Positions 33,832-44,496 of a DNA stretch of 64,000 nucleotides are shown one piece after another. Made by a program: the position numbers and the translations under genes. The number at the start of each line of letters is the position of its first letter. The stretch's first letter is position 1. The stretch is from positions 1 to 64,000 of the forward strand of contig NZ_BBYF01000009.1 in the NCBI RefSeq assembly GCF_001894745.1. Direction: 5' to 3'. The stretch is from Paenibacillus sp. NAIST15-1. GTDB taxonomy: Bacteria > Bacillota > Bacilli > Paenibacillales > Paenibacillaceae. Below the pieces are notes generated by a model that searched no databases, had not been told where the DNA came from, and was given only the letters and a program-made list of their open reading frames with translations.

Positions 33832-35301
33832 TTAACGCTTCGCATACCAATCATTCGCGGCCTTCACCATATCCGCCCCACCCTGTGCATGCCATTCCGC
33901 GAGGAACTGGTCATAATTGTCGAGCGGTTCCGTTCCGCTAATATAGTTAATGAACGTGTCCTCTTGATACTTGTTCAACCGCTGCACGTTCTTCGAGATA
34001 TCCGGCATTGGAGGCGCTGAACCGAGTGGATCAGCGATTAACAGGCCCTCCGCATTTTTCTGGAATGTGTTGAAGTAGTTCTCAACGATTGGGTTTTTCT
34101 TCAATCTCGCCTGCCAGTAGATCGGATAGTTCTTCTCGTCCACACCCGTCAAGAATGAGCTTGCATTTGTACGCTCATCTGCGAACTTCGGCAGAATCGG
34201 CGAGTAGGCTCCATTTTCAAACTTGTGATGTACACCTTCTTCACCGATAGCGATCCCCTTGAAAATATCCTTATCGAACTTCATGTCGAGCCACTTCACC
34301 GCTTCTTCCTTGTTCTTCGCGAACTTCGGAATTGCAATGTAATAATTAATCGTATTGCCCGGCGTGCCTACACGCGCTTTCCCCGATTTGTCCTTCAATA
34401 CCGGCACAATCGCAAGCTTCGCATCTGGGAAATTCTTTGCAAGTGCATTTTCCAAGTTCGGAGCAATCCACCACCCTGGACTATACATGGCAGCCTTGCC
34501 GCTTGCCATCTTCTCAATCGATTTATCCGCCGTATTAATGCCCCACTCGGAGTCGATTAGTCCCTCTTTGTACAGCGTATTCATGAACTTCAAATATTCC
34601 TTCATCTCTGGAGCTTCAACCGCGTGAATGATCTTGCCGTCCCGCTCCAACCAAGCCGTCGTTAAGCCGAACACACTGGCGATGTCCGGATGTACAGGGA
34701 TCTTGCCTCCCGTCAGCGGAATCACATTCTTCTTCTCCTTGAATGTCTTCAGCACCGTCACCAGCTCATCCAGGTTCGTCGGCATCTTCAAGCCCAGTTC
34801 ATCAAGCCAATCTTGGCGGACGACGAGCGCATTCGATGAGGTTCCGCCTCCGCCCGTTTCTGGTATAGCGTAAATTTTGCCGTCATAACGGGCGCCATTC
34901 CAAGAATCTGGGCCGATAACCTGTTTCATATTCGTTCCATACTTCTCAATCAGATCATCCAGCGGCTCCAGCGCACCAGACGATACAAGCTGATAGTATT
35001 GGGCTGAAGCGAGCTTCATAATATCATAAGACTCCTTGTTCGCCATGAGCAGGTTCAGCTTCTCGTCGGCATTTTCCGCAGGAAGCATCTCATACTTCAC
35101 GGAATATCCCGTCTTCTCCTTCAAGTATACGGCTACCGGATCGCTATTCGGCTCGAAGCGATCGAACTGCATCAGCTGACGGAGCTGCTTGCCGCCTTCT
35201 CCTCCTGACGCACCCTGCCCTGAACCGGCGCTGTTGCAGCCGAGAAGTGACAAGACCATCACAATCGAAATCAATGATATCCATACCTGTTTACGTTGCA
35301 T
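33832..35301 (-). CDS. Carbohydrate ABC transporter substrate-binding lipoprotein (SBP family 1)
   Basis: 489 aa, extracellular, lipid-anchored (lipobox LLGCN). The start is ATG at 35301, seven bases after GGAGGT; the ATG two codons earlier sits on the ribosome site. The linker GSGQGASGGEGG is followed by a LplA/YtcQ-like binding domain (YFNTFQKNAEGLLIADPLG, GGADMVKAANDWYAKR). It is the last gene of a six-gene operon with two matching permeases. In Paenibacillus, such systems import oligosaccharides such as rhamnogalacturonan or xylan fragments. No glycosidase in the operon shows which. The ATPase is missing, as usual for systems that share MsmX. Confidence 0.9.
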   Translation of the reverse strand: MQRKQVWISLISIVMVLSLLGCNSAGSGQGASGGEGGKQLRQLMQFDRFEPNSDPVAVYLKEKTGYSVKYEMLPAENADEKLNLLMANKESYDIMKLASAQYYQLVSSGALEPLDDLIEKYGTNMKQVIGPDSWNGARYDGKIYAIPETGGGGTSSNALVVRQDWLDELGLKMPTNLDELVTVLKTFKEKKNVIPLTGGKIPVHPDIASVFGLTTAWLERDGKIIHAVEAPEMKEYLKFMNTLYKEGLIDSEWGINTADKSIEKMASGKAAMYSPGWWIAPNLENALAKNFPDAKLAIVPVLKDKSGKARVGTPGNTINYYIAIPKFAKNKEEAVKWLDMKFDKDIFKGIAIGEEGVHHKFENGAYSPILPKFADERTNASSFLTGVDEKNYPIYWQARLKKNPIVENYFNTFQKNAEGLLIADPLGSAPPMPDISKNVQRLNKYQEDTFINYISGTEPLDNYDQFLAEWHAQGGADMVKAANDWYAKR

Positions 35302-35349
35302 GAACATACCTCCGCTCTTTTGGATGTCCCCCGAAATATCTTCACCGCA

Positions 35350-36273
35350 TTACCCTTTTACGGAACCAATCAGCACCCCTTTCACGAAGTATTTTTGCAG
35401 GAACGGATATACCAGCAATATGGGCAAGGTTGCAACAAGAATCGAAGCGGCCTGTATAGCCTGAGGCGTCGTGTTCATGACCGCATCAATATTCGTTACA
35501 TGCCCGCCATCCTGATATGTGATATTGGAATGCGCAAGCAGTTCCTTCAAGTACAATTGCAGTGGCTTCAACTCTGCCGTATTGATATAGATCATCGAGG
35601 CAAAGTAATCATTCCAGAAGCCTACCGCAAAGAAGAGTGCAATGGTAGCGAACACCGGCAGCGACAATGGAACCGTAATGCGGAACAAGATTGTCAAATT
35701 CGATGCTCCGTCCATCTTGGCCGATTCCTCCAGCTCATCGGGCAGAGACTCGAAGTAGTTTTTAATAATCAGCATATTAAACACGCTAACCATGCTCGGC
35801 AGAAAGAGCACCCACAGTGTATCGATCAGATTCAATCGGTGCATGAGCAAATACGTAGGAATAAGACCACCACTGAACAGCATGGTGAACACATACATCA
35901 AGATGAATATTTTGCGTCCGCGCAGACGCGGCTTGGATAAGGGATATGCGGCCAATGCGGTCATGAACAGACCGAGAGCCGTTCCCGCCACGGTAATTGT
36001 GACCGATACGAGGAAAGCATTCATGAATTGAGAGTCGCGCAGCACATATAAGTACGTTCCGAACTGAATATCAACCGGGAACAAGGACACGCTCCCTGAC
36101 ATAACCGCTTCCTCACTGCTGAGCGACTTCGCAATCAAATTGAGAAATGGGAACAATGTCGTCCACGACACAAGGGCAAAAAACAGATAGTTCAACACAT
36201 GGAAGATACGCTCCCCTACCGACATTCGAATGGCCGTTCTTGTTCTCCGCGAAGCAGTCAATTGGTGTCTCAT
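35350..36273 (-). CDS. Carbohydrate ABC transporter permease (LplC/YtcP type)
   Basis: 307 aa, six membrane helices. The EAA-type loop is ELEESAKMDGASNLTILFRIT, and the C-terminus ends YPFLQKYFVKGVLIGSVKG, a signature of this permease group. It pairs with the permease upstream and receives substrate from the two lipoproteins encoded in the same operon. Confidence 0.93.
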   Translation of the reverse strand: MRHQLTASRRTRTAIRMSVGERIFHVLNYLFFALVSWTTLFPFLNLIAKSLSSEEAVMSGSVSLFPVDIQFGTYLYVLRDSQFMNAFLVSVTITVAGTALGLFMTALAAYPLSKPRLRGRKIFILMYVFTMLFSGGLIPTYLLMHRLNLIDTLWVLFLPSMVSVFNMLIIKNYFESLPDELEESAKMDGASNLTILFRITVPLSLPVFATIALFFAVGFWNDYFASMIYINTAELKPLQLYLKELLAHSNITYQDGGHVTNIDAVMNTTPQAIQAASILVATLPILLVYPFLQKYFVKGVLIGSVKG

Positions 36274-36363
36274 GTTATGCCAGACCTCCTTCCTTCTTAC
36301 GTTCAGGTTCCAAATAAGCGGCGACTTGCAACATCAAGAGAGCTGTATGCTGAACTTCTCTCA

Positions 36364-37320
36364 TTACCAGATCCCCCGATTCAAATAGCGCCGGCTGAGA
36401 GCGTTTCCACCAATAATGAGCACGAAGCCTACGATGGATTCGAACAGCCCCACAGCAGCTGAGAAGCTGTAATTCTGCTCGCCTAGACCCGTACGATATA
36501 CATACGTGCCGATAACATCCGACACATTGTAGACGACGGGATTGTACATGACGAGAATTTGCTCCGTCCCAGCCTCCAGCATATTCCCGAGCCGCAGGAT
36601 GAACATAAGGAGAATGACGGGAACAAGCCCTGGTAGTGTAATATGCAGAATCTGTCTGAACTTATTTGCCCCATCGATCTTGGCTGCTTCATACAGCTGT
36701 GGATCGATAGAGCTTAAGGCGGCCAAGTATACAATGGTCCCCCAGCCTGCTTCCTTCCAGCCCGCCGTGCCGACGAGCAGCCAGCGAAAGACACTGTTGT
36801 CGAGGAAGAATTTGATCGGCTCTCCGCCGAACCACTCAATGATTCGATTCACAAGCCCCCCATTGATGGAGAGCAGATCCATAAAGAGCCCGCTAACGAT
36901 AACCCATGACAGGAAATGAGGCATGTAAATGATCGTTTGTACCGGACGCTTGAACCACATTTTCGTAAGCTCATTCAACAGAATTGCCAGCAGAATTGGC
37001 AGTGGGAAGAGAAGTACAATTTTCAGAACCGAAATGATAATCGTATTCCAAAACACTTGAACGAACTTCGGCGATTGAAATAGTCGTTCGAAGTGCGAGA
37101 ACCCTACCCAAGGACTGTCCTCTATTCCGCTAAAAATGTTGAAATCTTGAAACGCAATCACGACCCCATACATCGGCGTATACTTGAACAGGAGAAGAAA
37201 GGCGATCCCTGGCAAAAGTGCAATGTATAAGTCCCAGTCCTTCCGAATGTCGCTCCACAACTTTCGCCCATATGATCGTGAAGACAAACGTGGAGCATTG
37301 TCCAATTCCAGCTTATCCAT
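36364..37320 (-). CDS. Carbohydrate ABC transporter permease (LplB/YteP type)
   Basis: 318 aa. The start is ATG at 37320 (MDKLELDNAPRL), behind AAAGGATGGGAG. The in-frame ATGs further upstream lie within that site. Typical LplB features are LLPGIAFLLLFKYTPMYGVVIAFQDF and the EAA loop SSIDPQLYEAAKIDGANKFRQ. The C-terminus ALSRRYLNRGIW is also conserved. It is the first transport gene after the regulator gene. Confidence 0.93.
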   Translation of the reverse strand: MDKLELDNAPRLSSRSYGRKLWSDIRKDWDLYIALLPGIAFLLLFKYTPMYGVVIAFQDFNIFSGIEDSPWVGFSHFERLFQSPKFVQVFWNTIIISVLKIVLLFPLPILLAILLNELTKMWFKRPVQTIIYMPHFLSWVIVSGLFMDLLSINGGLVNRIIEWFGGEPIKFFLDNSVFRWLLVGTAGWKEAGWGTIVYLAALSSIDPQLYEAAKIDGANKFRQILHITLPGLVPVILLMFILRLGNMLEAGTEQILVMYNPVVYNVSDVIGTYVYRTGLGEQNYSFSAAVGLFESIVGFVLIIGGNALSRRYLNRGIW

Positions 37321-37483
37321 AGCTCCCATCCTTTCCGTGGCATGAGCACTTGGCATTCATTGTTTGCTGCATCTGCTACTAGCCTACGGCATCTGGCTGC
37401 AATCGAACACGGGAGAGCCATGACTTCTTCTGGTAAAATGATTTCCATCGTGAGGTCAGGTTCAACTGAGCCTATGCAGCCCG

Positions 37484-39178
37484 TTAACCCCGCTTCCAGT
37501 CACTCGGCGTAACCCCCCAATATTTGCGGAATACCTTCGTGAAGTAGCTGACATCGCGGAATCCCGCCGCCTGTGCTGCCTCATATACCCGCTCCCCTTG
37601 AAAGAGTGCCTCCTTGGCTCGCTCCATGCGGCGCATAAGGAGATAAGACGAGAAGGGCTGATCCATCTCCTGCTTGAACAGCCTGCTCAAGTACGAGGCA
37701 TTAATAAACAGCCGATCCGCCACTTCCTGCAGGGTTAGCTCTGTATGAAGTTCACTCTCGATTAGCTCCTTCACTTCCGATACCAAGCGATTGCCGCCGC
37801 GACGACGCACCATGCCTGCTTCCGCGCCAATGCGCCGCATGACACTTCGCATCCACTCACTCCACTCCTGCTTCGTTCGCAGTTCGGCGGTGTGACGGAA
37901 CCATCTTGCATCCTCTCCCATTACCTCCGCCATCGACCACCCCTGCCTGCGCAGCCACATAATAATCCACGATTGCAGGAACATCATCTGCTCCTTAAAT
38001 GCCTCTGCCTCTGGAATCGCACATACTGCGCGAATCCAAGCTTCGGCCAGTTCCGCTGCCTGCTGCTCTTCGGCAGTGTTCCAGGCAATGTCCAGTTCCC
38101 GTTCCCACTGCTCCGTATGTATCGTTACGGCCGAAGCATCTTCAGCCGCTCTCAGTCCGTGATTGCGGTACGGAATGACAATATCGCCACCATGAACGAG
38201 CCGCTGACGGAGCGCGAAGTCCGCTTCCTTATACAACCGCGGCACGTCAGCCAGCCGCCCGCACGCCGAGCAGATGCCCGCACTCGCCGTAAGCTTCAAT
38301 GAAGTCTTAATATACTCCAGCATCTTGCCTGCCAGTGCATGAATGCCAATCATCAGTTCTCCATCCGATCTCTCACAATGACTTTCTGCTGCTTGAGATG
38401 CCTCTACCCTTCCATTCTCCTCAGCCATGCCCCTAGAGAACGCAGCTGGCGGATAGCGAAATAGGATGGCGAGCGGACCGTCTGCTTCGCGGCATAATAG
38501 CATAGAGCCATATTCCATCCCTGTCATCGTTTCCTCCACGACTTGGCCGACCGCGAAGTGCATTAGACCCTGATCGCCTCCAAATGCCTGCACCCGCTCC
38601 TGCGGGTAAGGATCAGGATCGATTACCATCACTGCGTAGCGCTCGTCTTCCTGCAAGTCGATACCGAGTTCTGTCATTCTCCTTATCAGCGAGGCCGTCG
38701 ACAAGCTGCCATCCAGCCCTTGGCGCAAGATGCGCTGACGCAGTATCGGCAAGTAGTTGTGCCATTGCTGACGCAGCATATCGGCATCGTGCCGCCGCTG
38801 AATGTCTTGGCGGCGCTCCGAGACTGCAGCGGCAACTGCTTGCAGGATGGCATCCTGTCCCGCCGGCTTCAATAGATACTGCTTCACCCCCATGGATAGC
38901 GCCTCTTGAGCATAAGGGAAGTGATCATGACCGCTGAGCACCACCGCCTTCACCTCAACATTCCACTCCGACGCTTGCCTCACGAGGGATAAGCCATCTC
39001 CGTCCGGCAGCTGAATGTCTACAAGCAGAATGTCCGGACGCTTCAACTGCAGCCACCGCTTCCCTTCTTCTAGGGTAGCGGCTGCCGTTACTTCCGTAAT
39101 CCCTGCCCTCTCCCAAGGCATAAGCTCAGTTAAGCTTTGACGGAGCCGCAGCTCATCCTCCACAATCAATAGGTTCAT
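37484..39178 (-). CDS. Response regulator, receiver plus AraC-type DNA-binding domain (YesN type)
   Basis: 564 aa. The N-terminal receiver has the phosphorylatable Asp54 in LLVDIQLPDGDG and the switch Lys in YLLKPAG. About 300 residues of linker follow. The C-terminal AraC domain has two helix-turn-helix units (ELTLQEVADRLFINASYLSRLF and AAQAAGFRDVSYFTKVFRKY). The start is ATG at 39178 behind GAGGAGGAG; the extra upstream codons have no ribosome site. Partner of the sensor kinase encoded just before it. It presumably activates the ABC genes that follow, and perhaps its own operon. Confidence 0.93.
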   Translation of the reverse strand: MNLLIVEDELRLRQSLTELMPWERAGITEVTAAATLEEGKRWLQLKRPDILLVDIQLPDGDGLSLVRQASEWNVEVKAVVLSGHDHFPYAQEALSMGVKQYLLKPAGQDAILQAVAAAVSERRQDIQRRHDADMLRQQWHNYLPILRQRILRQGLDGSLSTASLIRRMTELGIDLQEDERYAVMVIDPDPYPQERVQAFGGDQGLMHFAVGQVVEETMTGMEYGSMLLCREADGPLAILFRYPPAAFSRGMAEENGRVEASQAAESHCERSDGELMIGIHALAGKMLEYIKTSLKLTASAGICSACGRLADVPRLYKEADFALRQRLVHGGDIVIPYRNHGLRAAEDASAVTIHTEQWERELDIAWNTAEEQQAAELAEAWIRAVCAIPEAEAFKEQMMFLQSWIIMWLRRQGWSMAEVMGEDARWFRHTAELRTKQEWSEWMRSVMRRIGAEAGMVRRRGGNRLVSEVKELIESELHTELTLQEVADRLFINASYLSRLFKQEMDQPFSSYLLMRRMERAKEALFQGERVYEAAQAAGFRDVSYFTKVFRKYWGVTPSDWKRG

Positions 39179-39292
39179 CTTATCTCCTCCTCGGTGACGA
39201 TTCGAAATGAAGGCATTCTTTACTTCATCAACTAGCGAAGGGGCAGCTGAAGGCTGCCTAGCATTAAGCATTAAGCATCAATTTATTAAGCA

Positions 39293-41146
39293 TTAACCTG
39301 CCGTCCTCGACCGATCTTCAATTTGTCTCCCCACGTATGGCTCGGACAAGGGGAGCAAGAGTGTTACCGTTGTCCCCCCACCCCATACACTATCAATATG
39401 AATGTTTGCATTCTGACCGTAATTCAAGCGGATTCGTGCCGCGACATTTCGAAGTCCATAACCAGCACCTGTGTGGCCGTTCGCCACCACACCATGCTCT
39501 GTCGGCTGCCGCAATACAGCAGACAGTTCAGCTTGCAATTGAGCGCGCATGTCCTCCGTCATACCCGTTCCAGAATCGATAACCCTAATTGTAAGTCTTC
39601 TCCCTTCTGTGTCCTCCTCTACTCGGACTACAATGCGCAGCAACATCTCTGCTTGCTGGGAGGACTTCTCCAAGCCATGTATGATGGCATTCTCGACAAT
39701 GGGCTGCACCAGCAGCTTCACGAGCGGAAGTTCCTCTGCGCACGATTCAATATCGTACTCCATATGGAATAGGTCTAAGAACCGGATTTGCTGGATTCGT
39801 ATGTAAGCGTGCAAATGCTCCAGACAGTCCTTCACGGTAATTACATCCTTTCCCTTACTTAGACTTAGCCTGAAGAATCGGGATAAGTGAAGTACCATCT
39901 CGGAAATATCCTCAGCTTCAGCATGCTGGGCCATCCAATAGATCGAATCTAGGGTGTTATATAAGAAGTGGGGATGGATCTGGGATTGGAGCAGCTTCAG
40001 CTCTGTATTGGCAAGCCGCAAGCTCTGTTCATAGTGATCGTGAATGAGGTGCTGCTGCTGCGATGCCATGTGGTTAAATAGGTGGGTCACGATACCGAAT
40101 TCGTCCTGTCGCGTCGAAGTCAACCTCACATCTAAGTTGCCGCTCGTCATCGCCCTCATACCCCGAGCTAATTTCCGCATAGGAGCAGCAATGCTCGTGT
40201 AGATGCTATAAGCCATAACGAGGGCAATGACAATGCTCAGCGCAATCATAAACACCGCGTAATACTCCAGCTGGTAGGACTGGGCGAACAGCTCCCTCTT
40301 CGGCTGAGCCAGTGTCAGTGTCCAGCCGTAATAAGGCGAAGCTGCTTGAATTAACACCTGATCATTCGCTTCTGCACGTGTCAAGTAATCCTGATACGAT
40401 TCAGGCTGCTTAGCCGTGCCTGTGACCCATTTCCCATCTGCCGTATATAGATGCAGCTCTGCTTGTGGCGATGGTGTAACAGAACGGATATATTGCTGCA
40501 AGCGCCCCATGTTCAGGCTAATAATAAGCGCATGACGTTCTCGATTCGGGTTGTAAATATCCATCGCTCGAACGACTGCCAGACTATCCGCTCCAAACGC
40601 TTGGCCGAACGGCTTCCCCGCCCCTATTCGTTCGTCCGGCTGAATGAATACAATGCCTGTCCCCAGTCCATTAAGCAGCTGTCGAAGCCAAATGCGTTCA
40701 TCCGCACGATCAACCGGAAGCACGCCATGGAGCGTAGAAATCACGGAGTTGGAATGATCGTGATATACAGCAATTTGCGAGAACATTGGATGAATTGATA
40801 GAAAGTTGGCCAGCTTATGCTTCAGATCGGCGAATGCCATGACATTCTTCGGCTCCAGCTTCCTCTTCGTATGTGCAAGCGCATCGTTCATCTCCGTATC
40901 GGTTGATAGCACCGCGGACAGCTCTTCCACGTTCTGAAGCACGAGCTCAATATTGTCCATGAGGGCATGCATTGCACTTTCGGTACGAGCGGTCGTCTCT
41001 GACAGAAGCAGCTCCTGAGAGCGCTTGTTGGAGAACCAGCCGGTCAACAGCAGAGGGATCAGAATAAGTACAAAATAGATGGTTAATCGCCACTGAATCC
41101 GTTGTCGAATTTGGTCACGTATCATTTTCAGCATATTAGCACTCAT
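39293..41146 (-). CDS. Sensor histidine kinase (YesM type)
   Basis: 617 aa. One membrane helix (residues about 20-38), a roughly 250-residue extracellular sensing domain, a second helix (about 290-312), HAMP, then the His_kinase domain with LLQSQIHPHFLYNTLDSIYW, where the phospho-His sits, and an ATPase domain with ENAIIHGLE and DSGTGM. The start overlaps the stop of the upstream lipoprotein gene by 4 nt (ATGA), which indicates translational coupling. It pairs with the AraC-type regulator downstream. The large extracellular domain suggests direct or lipoprotein-mediated carbohydrate sensing. Confidence 0.93.
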   Translation of the reverse strand: MSANMLKMIRDQIRQRIQWRLTIYFVLILIPLLLTGWFSNKRSQELLLSETTARTESAMHALMDNIELVLQNVEELSAVLSTDTEMNDALAHTKRKLEPKNVMAFADLKHKLANFLSIHPMFSQIAVYHDHSNSVISTLHGVLPVDRADERIWLRQLLNGLGTGIVFIQPDERIGAGKPFGQAFGADSLAVVRAMDIYNPNRERHALIISLNMGRLQQYIRSVTPSPQAELHLYTADGKWVTGTAKQPESYQDYLTRAEANDQVLIQAASPYYGWTLTLAQPKRELFAQSYQLEYYAVFMIALSIVIALVMAYSIYTSIAAPMRKLARGMRAMTSGNLDVRLTSTRQDEFGIVTHLFNHMASQQQHLIHDHYEQSLRLANTELKLLQSQIHPHFLYNTLDSIYWMAQHAEAEDISEMVLHLSRFFRLSLSKGKDVITVKDCLEHLHAYIRIQQIRFLDLFHMEYDIESCAEELPLVKLLVQPIVENAIIHGLEKSSQQAEMLLRIVVRVEEDTEGRRLTIRVIDSGTGMTEDMRAQLQAELSAVLRQPTEHGVVANGHTGAGYGLRNVAARIRLNYGQNANIHIDSVWGGGTTVTLLLPLSEPYVGRQIEDRSRTAG

Positions 41147-42798
41147 CCTCCGTGCTTCGAACTGCGTTCAGACTGAATGAATGGCGGCTCACTTCCAATC
41201 TGGTTGCGACTGAAGTGATACCAGTCATTGGCCTCCTTCGTCATATCACGCCCCCCTTCATTCATCCATTCCGACACGTATCTGTCGAAGTCCTCAAGTG
41301 GTCGATTGCCAAGAATAATGTCGATGAGCATATCATTCTTCTTCAACAATAACGGTGCATATCTTGTCATCGCTGGTGTCGGCAGAGAACGGAAAGCGCT
41401 CGGACGTGCATGCATGGATGTAAATCGAAGATTATCGTACAACTGGTATTGAATTCCTAACGAATCCAGCCGGGATCGGGTGTAATCCTCATCAGGCATA
41501 TCTGCCAAATTAGCATAAAGTCCGCGATAATGATCCTGATTATGGCGCTCCATATTGGTCACCCTCTTCCCCTCCTTCCAAGCCCACACGTCTCCCTCGA
41601 ATCCAAGCTTGAGGGTATCCCTCCCCTCCTCGCCGATATAGTTAAGCAGCTTCAGCACCTCCACCGCGTGAGAGCTGGTAGCAGGGATTACTTGATAGCT
41701 TCGAACTTGAGGCAGCGCAAAGGTTCCACTTCCACCAGGCCCCTTCGGGAAAGGTAGGGGGATCCATTCTGCACGCGGATCCCTTGCCTTGCTCCTCTCC
41801 AGCACACCACGGGTATCGTACCATGTTCCCGTGAACAGCCCCAGCTTCCCATCCACAACCTGCCGCTCCAGTCCACGCTGTGTTTGAATCGGGAACAATG
41901 GATCTACGAGCCCTTCCTGAACCATTGTTCGCATGAAGGCAAGGGCCTCCTTCATCTCTGGCTGCACATTGGAATATACGAGCTGACCATCCCGTTCCAT
42001 CCATTGATTGAGCTGCACACCATATGCACCGAACCACGGTGAGGTGCGGCCCAACTCTTCAATGAAGCTGGTACCATAAATATCGTGCAACCCATTGTCA
42101 TCCGAACGGAGCGAAGTAAAGGCACGCATCACATTTACCATCTCCGCAAGAGTAGCTGGTGGTTCAAGTCCGAGCTGTTCCAGCCAATCCTTGCGAATAT
42201 ACATCATCTCCTGCCCCCTTCCCTCATGCAGGCTCGGAATCGCATATATTTGGCCGTTAAAGGACACCTGCTCCCACACTTCAGGAGGAATCCGTTCCTT
42301 CAGCTTTGGCGCGTATCGGGCAAGCAAGTGGTCGAGCGGTGTTAGCATCTGCTTCCGTGCGTAAAAGGAGACCCAATTCGCATCCGTAATGCTGATCAGG
42401 TCTGGTATATGGTTCGACATCATCATGACACCGACGCGATCCTCATACCGATGTGATGGGGGGATGATCACTTCTACTTGAAGACCCGTCTTCACCTCGA
42501 TGTCGGTTACATACGGATTGTCGTTCTCCGTCAACGGCTCTGGGAACCCTATGCCAAGACTATTCAATACAACCGTAACCTTAGGCAGCAAGGAACGCTG
42601 TTCCGCCACCTTCGACTGCCCTACCTGCCCACTGCATCCAATCAGCAGAAATAAGCATACAGCTCCTGCCATCATCCCGCCTTTCTTGTACACAAGAGCC
42701 GGTCGCAGCACAACAGCTAACCCACTCGTTGTAAGCGTATACATTTTGAACAGCATGACTCTAATCCTGCTCGCCTCTCCCCGATGCTTCATCCACAT
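41143..42798 (-). CDS. Extracellular solute-binding lipoprotein, family 1, coupled to the sensor kinase
   Basis: About 551 aa. It is a second binding protein in the operon, placed before the kinase rather than next to the permeases, and overlapping the kinase gene by 4 nt. Lipobox LIGCS follows VYKKGG and a hydrophobic stretch (MMAGAVCLFLLIGC). The binding domain resembles LplA-type proteins, with the same C-terminal pattern as the other binding protein (MNEGGRDMTKEANDWYHF). I infer that it presents ligand to the kinase. The start is uncertain: ATG 42798 follows GAGAGGGG, but later starts near the lipobox (Met at KKGGMMAG) give a more usual signal peptide, and 42834 is the longest. Confidence 0.85.
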   Translation of the reverse strand: MWMKHRGEASRIRVMLFKMYTLTTSGLAVVLRPALVYKKGGMMAGAVCLFLLIGCSGQVGQSKVAEQRSLLPKVTVVLNSLGIGFPEPLTENDNPYVTDIEVKTGLQVEVIIPPSHRYEDRVGVMMMSNHIPDLISITDANWVSFYARKQMLTPLDHLLARYAPKLKERIPPEVWEQVSFNGQIYAIPSLHEGRGQEMMYIRKDWLEQLGLEPPATLAEMVNVMRAFTSLRSDDNGLHDIYGTSFIEELGRTSPWFGAYGVQLNQWMERDGQLVYSNVQPEMKEALAFMRTMVQEGLVDPLFPIQTQRGLERQVVDGKLGLFTGTWYDTRGVLERSKARDPRAEWIPLPFPKGPGGSGTFALPQVRSYQVIPATSSHAVEVLKLLNYIGEEGRDTLKLGFEGDVWAWKEGKRVTNMERHNQDHYRGLYANLADMPDEDYTRSRLDSLGIQYQLYDNLRFTSMHARPSAFRSLPTPAMTRYAPLLLKKNDMLIDIILGNRPLEDFDRYVSEWMNEGGRDMTKEANDWYHFSRNQIGSEPPFIQSERSSKHGG

Positions 42799-42879
42799 AC
42801 TTGCATTCCCCTCTCCATACCTGACCTCCATCAATCTGGGCGGAAGATTATACCTACCTGCTTTCCCTTAATCATACAG

Positions 42880-42917
42880 AAAGGGCCTATCAGATTGTAC
42901 TCTCTGATAGGCCCTTT
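42880..42917 (-). terminator. Terminator of the chemoreceptor gene
   Basis: A perfect 15-bp stem, AAAGGGCCTATCAGA (42880-42894) and TCTGATAGGCCCTTT (42903-42917). On the minus strand it is followed by CTGTAT, and on the plus strand by TTTTT. It separates the chemoreceptor from the operon to its left. Confidence 0.85.
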
Positions 42918-42928
42918 TTTTCATCTAT

Positions 42929-44419
42929 TTATTCTTCTTCGGACAGACGCTTCAAATCACTGACATGCTTGTCTAATCGGCTGTATCCATCAACAAGCAC
43001 CTGAATATCCATATGCTGCTGCTCCATATTCGCCAATACTTCTTCTACAGAAGCCATATGCTCCTCCGTGCTGTTCGTAATCGTCACAACACCGTGTGCC
43101 ATATTGGAGTACTGTGTCTGAAGGTCGCGAACGGCTTCATGCATCGCTTCCGACTGACGGTTCACCTGGTCGGTGTTATCCGTAATCGTACGCATAATCT
43201 GCTCTACTTGCCCCGTAGCCTCTACACTGGATACGACGGCAGATTGTCCACGTTGTACCTGCTCTGCTGCGGCACTGATCTGAGTTCGTATCGTTTCCAA
43301 TATGGTTGCAATATCCTCAGTCGCTTTCTTCGCATGGTCAGCCAGCTTGCGAACCTCTCCCGACACTACTGCGAAGCCCTTGCCATGCTCGCCTGCTCGC
43401 GCAGCTTCAATCGCCGCATTCAAGGACAGCAAGTTCGTCTGTGCGGAAATATCACTAATGGTACTGACAATATCGCCGACCTGCTCCGTCTGCGCATTCA
43501 GTGCGTCCATCACTTGCACAGTCTGTTCCACTGTACGCTTCACACGGTCAATCTCACCGACAAGGGTGTCAATCTGACCACTGCCCTGCTCGGCCAATTG
43601 CAGTGTAATTGATGCGACCTGCTCCAATTGATTCGTCCCGTTCGCAACGTGACTTACGGAGCGCTCCACGGATTCCACAGAGCTTCCGATATGCTGCAGG
43701 CTAATCGTCTGCTGTTCGAAGCCTGTCGATATTTGCGCGAATGTCTCTGTAACTTCACGCGAGATCGTTCCTGTCGATTCTGCACGCAGCTTCTGCTCAT
43801 GACTGAATTCATTAAGCATCGTAACCGAAGATTGAATTTGTCCAAGCAATTCTATCGCCTGCTCCTTCGATTTCAGCGCTTCCGATCCCCGTTCTGCCAC
43901 TTGCCGCTGCAAGTTCTGACTGAACACAGCAGAAGCGCTGAGCGCGATCGTAACGAAGAGCAAATACATCAGCAGATACATAAGCGGTTCCCGCGCGAAC
44001 AGCTTCTCATGCAGGAAAGGATCATAGAACACATATACAGTCATCAGCATGCTGAGAACCCCGGTGAACACGATAGGGCGATAATTTTGATATAAGGTCA
44101 TTGCAGTGATTGCGACATAGAACAATAAGTACGTGCTAAAAATCGGATTCGGATCCGACTTCATTAGCATCAGAACCAGAGAGCAAAAAAATACCGGAAT
44201 CAGATACATGACATACTTCACACCAATGCGCTTGTATGTAAGGAAAGTTGCTAGTCCACAGGCAACTGCACCGGATCCAATCAGCACATAAAGCATTGTA
44301 CCGACAATACCTGCAGCCAAATCGCCGATGATTCCAATGGCAAGCATTGTCCATATGATCTTGACAAACAGGCGGTTACGTCTGTCAAGAATCGTTAGTT
44401 CATCCACGTAATCTACCAA
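42929..44419 (-). CDS. Methyl-accepting chemotaxis protein, membrane-embedded sensor
   Basis: 496 aa. The N-terminal about 175 residues hold six membrane helices with short loops, not the usual large extracellular domain. The cytoplasmic hairpin contains the conserved tip [30 protein letters not shown] and long methylation helices. No HAMP domain is evident. A stimulus in or near the membrane is therefore likely, for example a membrane-active compound or energy state. The start is uncertain: TTG 44419 is taken, and GTG 44407 is the alternative. A single gene with its own terminator. Confidence 0.88.
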   Translation of the reverse strand: MVDYVDELTILDRRNRLFVKIIWTMLAIGIIGDLAAGIVGTMLYVLIGSGAVACGLATFLTYKRIGVKYVMYLIPVFFCSLVLMLMKSDPNPIFSTYLLFYVAITAMTLYQNYRPIVFTGVLSMLMTVYVFYDPFLHEKLFAREPLMYLLMYLLFVTIALSASAVFSQNLQRQVAERGSEALKSKEQAIELLGQIQSSVTMLNEFSHEQKLRAESTGTISREVTETFAQISTGFEQQTISLQHIGSSVESVERSVSHVANGTNQLEQVASITLQLAEQGSGQIDTLVGEIDRVKRTVEQTVQVMDALNAQTEQVGDIVSTISDISAQTNLLSLNAAIEAARAGEHGKGFAVVSGEVRKLADHAKKATEDIATILETIRTQISAAAEQVQRGQSAVVSSVEATGQVEQIMRTITDNTDQVNRQSEAMHEAVRDLQTQYSNMAHGVVTITNSTEEHMASVEEVLANMEQQHMDIQVLVDGYSRLDKHVSDLKRLSEEE

Positions 44420-44496
44420 CTTTCTATGTATTCAAAATGATCGCAGTTAACAGCTTAAAATCCGCTTACGTTAACCTCAATACCTTATTATATCGG

